Shown: one piece after another, positions 59,994-64,000 of the stretch
How positions within the stretch are numbered: the stretch's first letter is position 1
Layout of the letters: the number at the start of each line of letters is the position of its first letter
Source of the DNA: Chryseobacterium sp. G0186
GTDB taxonomy: Bacteria > Bacteroidota > Bacteroidia > Flavobacteriales > Weeksellaceae
Reading direction: 5' to 3'
DNA length: 64,000 nt
Assembly: GCF_003815675.1 (NCBI RefSeq)
Contig: NZ_CP033918.1
Span: 1,178,001 to 1,242,000 of the forward strand
Translations under genes and position numbers: made by a program
Notes under the pieces: generated by a model
The model's input: only the letters and a program-made list of their open reading frames with translations
Database searches by the model: none
Told to the model about the DNA's origin: nothing

Positions 59994-60209
59994 TCAATCA
60001 GATGTAAAAAATTCTTTGAGCGTAAGTTTTACAATAATGTATAGAAATTCCATAATTTCTTCTGATTGTTCTTCATTAATATTATAACCAGCTGTTCTAA
60101 GGATTTCCAAAGCTTTATCAGGAGGAATTTTCTTTAGCTTTATTGCTGGAATATATTTTTTAATATCGTACTGAGATGCGGGTTGAATCTTGGATTTATC
60201 TTTCTTCAT
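59994..60209 (-). CDS. Small hypothetical protein
   Basis: A 71-residue acidic helical protein, not assigned to a family. It has KKIPPDKALEILRTAGYNIN and EQSEEIMEFLYIIVKLTLKE. Similar small proteins occur next to integrases in Bacteroidota mobile elements, but I cannot name one. It lies between the recombinase and the nuclease-like gene. Its helical pattern suggests DNA-binding or an element-regulation role, which is speculative. Confidence 0.6.
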   Translation of the reverse strand: MKKDKSKIQPASQYDIKKYIPAIKLKKIPPDKALEILRTAGYNINEEQSEEIMEFLYIIVKLTLKEFFTSD

Positions 60210-60357
60210 AACAATCTGATTGAGACTTTGATCTCAATAATTGTAATTTAGAAAGGGACAAACAAAGTTCATTTGATCGTCCTGTGATTGCAGTTGATGG
60301 CTTTACTTTGCGTTGAAAATCTTCAATGATTTTCTGAAATAATAGTACACAAATTTT

Positions 60358-61401
60358 TTATTTAATTTGTCTTTTAAGCTCTTCTTTACTTGGAAGGATT
60401 GCTTTATATTCTTTAGCAAAAATGGTTTTATTATTTTCTGGAAGTGTAAATTCTATGACTGTTTTATTTTCTTCTTTACAAAGAATAATTCCAATGGTTG
60501 GGTTCTCGTCTTCAAGCTTTATTTTTCGGTCATAGTAGTTAACGTACATCTGCATTTGTCCAATATCCTGATGGGTCAACTTTCCTATTTTTAAATCTAG
60601 AAGAACGAAGCACTTTAACAGGCGATTATAGAAAACCAGATCTACAAAGAAACTGTCACCCTCGAAAGTAAATCTACGCTGACGGCCTTCAAATAGAAAA
60701 CCTTTACCTAATTCCAGCATAAAATGCTCCAGCTTATTGATGATTTCAGTTTCCAGATCACTTTCAGAATAGCGGTTATCTTCTTTTAAATCTAAGAATT
60801 CCAGAACATAATGGCTTTTTAACACATCTATAGGTTTCTCCACAATTTGACCTTTCAGTGCTAATTGTTTCACACCCTCCTTATCCCTGCTTAATACCAA
60901 TCTCTCATAAATCGCTGAACTATATTGACGTGTTAACTCTCTTACGCTCCAGCTATTCTGACTTGCTTCTATTTCATAAAAATTTCGTTCTTCCTCATTT
61001 TCAATTTTCATTAATTGAATGTAGTGAGACCAGGATAATGAAAAAATAGAATTACGAGACACTGATTCATAATTTGAATCTTCAGAAGAAATACGAAACA
61101 CTGTTTCGTAATTTTCTGTAATCCTATTTTGAAATGTCAGATAAAACTTTCTCATCCATTGCAAATTATCAACAGAATATCCTCTTCCAAACTCTTTTGT
61201 CAGTTGCTTACTCAAATTTTTCAACGTTTCCTTAGCATATTCCGCTCTATCCTTTCCACCCTGCTCATTCTCAACAATTATTTTCCCTATTTCAAAATAG
61301 GTCAATAACATGGTGGTATTTATATTTCGGACAAGGCTAGTTTTAGCATTATCAATTAAATGCTTTATAGAAATGAAAAGGTTGGATGATAATTGACTCA
61401 T
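60358..61401 (-). CDS. DUF1016 PD-(D/E)XK nuclease-domain protein (YhcG-like)
   Basis: A 347-residue protein. The N-terminal DUF1016 domain (residues about 1-170) has LTYFEIGKIIVENEQGGKDR, LSKQLTKEFGRGYSVDNLQW and MRKFYLTFQN. The C-terminal PD-(D/E)XK nuclease domain has FEGDSFFVDLVFYNRLLKCF and VLLDLKIGKLTHQDIGQMQM, giving the D...(D)xK pattern, then YVNYYD. The family is often found in mobile elements and near restriction systems, and is thought to cut DNA. No partner methylase or specificity gene is adjacent. Confidence 0.9.
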   Translation of the reverse strand: MSQLSSNLFISIKHLIDNAKTSLVRNINTTMLLTYFEIGKIIVENEQGGKDRAEYAKETLKNLSKQLTKEFGRGYSVDNLQWMRKFYLTFQNRITENYETVFRISSEDSNYESVSRNSIFSLSWSHYIQLMKIENEEERNFYEIEASQNSWSVRELTRQYSSAIYERLVLSRDKEGVKQLALKGQIVEKPIDVLKSHYVLEFLDLKEDNRYSESDLETEIINKLEHFMLELGKGFLFEGRQRRFTFEGDSFFVDLVFYNRLLKCFVLLDLKIGKLTHQDIGQMQMYVNYYDRKIKLEDENPTIGIILCKEENKTVIEFTLPENNKTIFAKEYKAILPSKEELKRQIK

Positions 61402-61857
61402 ATTTACAAATTTAAAATTATTTCTTTACTAGACATCACTCGTATTTTGTGTGAAATATGACTTTTTAATGAGATCAAAAGAAATTGACTGCACTTGGCA
61501 ATAATTGGCAGTCAGTGGCTTTTATCGGACAAGGAATAAACGTAAGAAAATATTTTCCATAATAAACCGGTAAAAAGGCAGCTAAGGTATTGTTGCAAGC
61601 CGGCAGCCTATGCCAACAAAAGACTACGGCATAAACGGTCTCCTCCCTAAAGGTACCCTCCAATTATTCCGTTTCCTTTTGGTTTTTATTCTTTGACAAC
61701 ACTTCATATCTGTTTTCTTTTTTCCGGTTTTTCTTTTGAAAAATATTCAGCAAAGCCTGAAAGGCTTATAAGGAATAAATCGGGAAAAAGACTGAAAACC
61801 AGTCAAAAATCTAACAAGTACGGGAAATTCAAGTCTCTGCCGTATAAGAGCAATCAC
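61402..61857. other. Noncoding block inside the integrative element
   Basis: There is no convincing gene over about 455 bp. The centre (about 61470-61680) is richer in GC than its flanks and has several inverted repeats. These include GACTGC...GCAGTC (near 61477-61515), TATGCC/GGCATA (61609-61614 and 61628-61633) and a repeated AGCCGGCAGC/AGGCAGC. Such a block might hold an origin of transfer or a structured RNA. It lies just upstream of the RadC-like gene. Confidence 0.4.
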
Positions 61858-62301
61858 ATGGATTTTAATATTGTCAATGAAATAAAACTAAGTTATTCAA
61901 GAAAAGGAAACTCTGAGAAATTAATAAGCTGTTCACGTGATGCCGTTGATGTATTCCGTCAATACTTTGACCTTGAAGAAATAGATTACAGAGAATCATT
62001 TTTTGCATTGTATTTAAATCAGGCAAACAAGGTTTTAGGGATAAAGAAAATATCCGAATCAGGTATTTCTTCAACCATAGTTGATGTAAGAATTATTATG
62101 CAAGCAGCCCTACTATGCAATGCATCCGCTATAATCTTAGCACATAATCACCCTTCAGGAAATTTAAAACCCTCAAATGAAGATCTAAAAATAACCCAAA
62201 ATATAAAAAATGCTTCGAATTTCTTAAATATTCAATTGCTGGATCATTGTATTTTAACCTCGGAAGACTATTTATCATTTGCCGAAGAAGGTAAATTATA
62301 G
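61858..62301 (+). CDS. RadC-like JAB-domain protein
   Basis: A 147-residue protein with the JAB/MPN+ fold of the RadC family. The metal-binding motif is ILAHNHPSGNLKPSNEDLKI (HxHPSG...D) at about residue 97, followed by LNIQLLDHCILTSEDYLSFA. I chose the ATG at 61858, which starts at MDFNIVNEIKLSYSR, the usual beginning of mobile-element RadC proteins. The frame extends upstream only through a TTG start at 61693 and low-complexity sequence. Chromosomal RadC is longer, with an HhH domain, so this is the mobile-element type. The biochemical role is unknown. Confidence 0.88.
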   Translation: MDFNIVNEIKLSYSRKGNSEKLISCSRDAVDVFRQYFDLEEIDYRESFFALYLNQANKVLGIKKISESGISSTIVDVRIIMQAALLCNASAIILAHNHPSGNLKPSNEDLKITQNIKNASNFLNIQLLDHCILTSEDYLSFAEEGKL

Positions 62302-62315
62302 CTCTATACTCACTG

Positions 62316-62346
62316 AAAAACCGGTAATTTGAAATTACCGGTTTTT
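62316..62346 (+). terminator. Terminator after the RadC-like gene
   Basis: AAAAACCGGTAATT pairs with AATTACCGGTTTTT around a 3-base loop, followed by further T. It lies 15 bp after the RadC-like stop. Confidence 0.85.
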
Positions 62347-62348
62347 TT

Positions 62349-62390
62349 GCAAAAAGATGGTTACGACAATAATCGTAACCATCTTTTTGC
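62349..62390. repeat. Perfect 18-bp inverted repeat
   Basis: GCAAAAAGATGGTTACGA and TCGTAACCATCTTTTTGC are perfect complements around CAATAA. It abuts the RadC terminator by two bases. It could be a second terminator on the opposite strand, since the T5 on the minus strand serves the convergent gene, or a protein-binding site. Confidence 0.75.
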
Positions 62391-62542
62391 ATTGATGTGG
62401 CGCAATATATTCTAAAACACTTTTTTGTATATCAAAAAATATTGCTGCCTTTAGTAGACTATTCTTTATTCTTTATAGTTAATACATCTAAATTACATCA
62501 TCATATTTATTCAATCAAAAGTTGAAATTGATCTGCCATTTA

Positions 62543-64000
62543 CTAAATTTTAATATTCCCATGAATATTGTTAAACAAAAATCGTTTAGGATTAACATAT
62601 GCAATCGTATCTAACTCCGCATCACCAAGATTATGATAACATTCCGCCAGCATATATTTTTCAGTTTTATGATTTCTTACAACATAAAAATCAGTACCAA
62701 AAAGTATTTTGTCCTTAAGATTTTCATTCTTTAATGAATGTTTCAGTAAAGGATGAATTTCATCACTATGAACAATATAACTAATATCAGCATAAACATT
62801 TTCATACTGTAACATCATACTTGAAATAAGTGAATACCAATCAACATATTTCCATAATTGTTCCATTTTCCCAGGAGTTGGTTTTTCATTTTTCTCTGGA
62901 AAAAACTTAATCCCTCTATCCGGATGTGTAATGATTTGTTTACTGAAATCATAGCGTTCCATTTCGAGAAACCTCTTCCATTCATCATCTCCACCATAAT
63001 GTGCAAAACAAATCTTTAGTTTGCTTAAATTACACGTAAGCTTAGTCTTTTCATCAGTATAACCAAATAACTCGCGAATTTTAGGATCTTTCGCGTCCTT
63101 CACCACTTTTCTCAGCAGTGTTTCATCTAGTAAACATAAATAGTTTAATGGATGTGTGAAATTGTTTATAAAATCAATATTCTTAGTTTGTTTCAACAAA
63201 AGCGGTTCATACAATTCACTTCCAATATTTTGCTGAAAAATAGGATGTCTATCCCATTCTTTCTTTTTAGTTCCTCTGTAAAAAATAGTACCCTTTATAC
63301 AATGAGTCATGATAGGTAAATTATTATCTGCAGCATATTTCCATAAGGGTAGCAATCTTTCATCAAATGGATAATATCCTAAAGCGGGATAAATCTTAAA
63401 TCCACTAAAATGATGATCCATAATATATTCTTTTATATAACAATCCAATAGTTCAACATGGTTATTTGTAATCCTACATCTAAAATAATCATCCTGTTCT
63501 TCTAAACGTCTTGGATCTGCAAAAACAAAAGGAAAAACAAAATCTGAAAACTCTTTATTTTGTTTTAATTCAACAAGTTCCGCCATCTGATCAAGATAAC
63601 CACTTCCTTTTTTTAACTTTCCAGCTTCCATGTACTCCATATCCATTGGAAGAATAACAAATCCAGTATTTTTAGGGTATTGATCTCGAAGGTCCATATA
63701 GGTAGAACTTTGTTGTCTATGAAAAGCATACCTTCCTATATTTAAATACCTCTCCAAAAGTTCTTTGGTCTGCCTTCCTGGAAGAATTCCTAAAAAAGCA
63801 TATATTTTTTTTAGGATGAAAAAAATAAAATTTCTACCACTTTTAAAAAGTATCAAAAAAGTAAGAACCAATGTAATCTGGACATAAAATGATTTGAAAT
63901 TTTGTACTAAATGATAAGAACCCAATGTAGACCTTATTGTAAGCAATTCCTCGCCTAAAATTGAAGGCGAAAAACCGATTAAACCAATCCAATCATAAAT
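62543..64000 (-). CDS. Amidohydrolase-like metal-dependent hydrolase with a membrane segment (5' end outside the window)
   Basis: A protein of at least 485 residues. The reading frame stays open to the last base, so the true start is probably beyond position 64000; the TTG at 63946 is only an internal candidate. A hydrophobic helix (about 25-50 residues from the TTG) precedes the catalytic domain. The TIM-barrel amidohydrolase-like features are GFKIYPALGYYPFDERLLPL, LPIMTHC, KICFAHYGGDDEW and KILFGTDFYVVRNHK, matching the conserved His, His and Asp positions of COG2159-type enzymes. The first HxH is less clear. It lies in the integrative element and may be cargo, possibly defensive. The substrate is unknown. 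Confidence 0.78.
   Translation of the reverse strand: MYDWIGLIGFSPSILGEELLTIRSTLGSYHLVQNFKSFYVQITLVLTFLILFKSGRNFIFFILKKIYAFLGILPGRQTKELLERYLNIGRYAFHRQQSSTYMDLRDQYPKNTGFVILPMDMEYMEAGKLKKGSGYLDQMAELVELKQNKEFSDFVFPFVFADPRRLEEQDDYFRCRITNNHVELLDCYIKEYIMDHHFSGFKIYPALGYYPFDERLLPLWKYAADNNLPIMTHCIKGTIFYRGTKKKEWDRHPIFQQNIGSELYEPLLLKQTKNIDFINNFTHPLNYLCLLDETLLRKVVKDAKDPKIRELFGYTDEKTKLTCNLSKLKICFAHYGGDDEWKRFLEMERYDFSKQIITHPDRGIKFFPEKNEKPTPGKMEQLWKYVDWYSLISSMMLQYENVYADISYIVHSDEIHPLLKHSLKNENLKDKILFGTDFYVVRNHKTEKYMLAECYHNLGDAELDTIAYVNPKRFLFNNIHGNIKI

Noticed and set aside
61475..61663. Minus-strand frame of 62 codons in the integrative element
   Set aside because: Its composition is unusual, with many Cys, Pro and Phe and no family likeness. 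It lies over inverted repeats, so a noncoding explanation is better.
61693..61857. N-terminal extension of the RadC-like protein
   Set aside because: It needs a TTG start and encodes low-complexity sequence. The ATG at 61858 begins at the usual family start.

Overview
The window looks like a chromosome segment of a flavobacterium, most likely Chryseobacterium or a close Weeksellaceae relative. The evidence is low GC, promoters of the Bacteroidota type (TTTG/TTG - about 20 bp - TAnnTTTG), a SusC/SusD pair, type IX secretion (T9SS) C-terminal domains, and RHS proteins of the Bacteroidota DUF6443 type. In addition, every plausible signal-peptidase-I substrate has Gln at +1. No rRNA, CRISPR array or plasmid origin was seen. 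One tRNA (Arg, ACG) is present.

Region 1 (1-14.1 kb, minus strand) is an RHS polymorphic-toxin locus. A T9SS-sorted surface protein, an SpvB/RHS-like protein and a full-length RHS protein form a tight operon. The RHS protein ends in a phospholipase-A2-like tip, followed by an overlapping lipoprotein that is the likely immunity protein. Downstream lie two orphan 'core plus tip' modules, one with a basic His-rich tip and one with an HExxH tip, each with its own putative immunity gene. All three modules share a nearly identical core of about 295 bp, which could allow tip switching by recombination. An intact IS3-family (IS407-like) element with a TAAA target duplication sits directly upstream of the last module.

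Region 2 (14.6-24.1 kb, minus) is a polysaccharide utilisation locus: SusC, SusD, a GH144-like lipoprotein, an esterase, a GH3 beta-glucosidase and a small secreted protein. Its substrate is probably a beta-glucan, perhaps beta-1,2-glucan.

Region 3 (24.3-44.5 kb) is mostly housekeeping and accessory genes. It includes a DUF4197 lipoprotein, a DUF493 protein, an M43 metalloprotease with a T9SS domain, a second intact IS3-family element (GTC target duplication), an ArsC-like protein, a deoxynucleoside kinase, glutaminyl cyclase, a VOC/GNAT/SRPBCC cluster, a Na+/H+ antiporter, a bestrophin, and a TolC/HlyD/ABC-2 export operon without an ATPase gene.

Region 4 (44.8-58.2 kb) pairs two protease inhibitors, ecotin and a giant alpha-2-macroglobulin. 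The latter carries a short SusC-plug-like insert. Facing them is an operon of a UbiA-like membrane protein, RecF, a secreted protein and a DciA/DUF721 protein. A six-cysteine bacteriocin-like peptide, a 'SpecificRecomb' membrane protein, MtgA and a metal-chelate binding lipoprotein follow.

Region 5 (58.3-64 kb) starts at tRNA-Arg. A large serine recombinase reads convergently into the 3' half of this tRNA, marking one end of an integrative element. Its visible cargo is a small protein, a DUF1016 PD-(D/E)XK nuclease, a RadC-like JAB protein and an amidohydrolase-like membrane protein that continues past the window edge.
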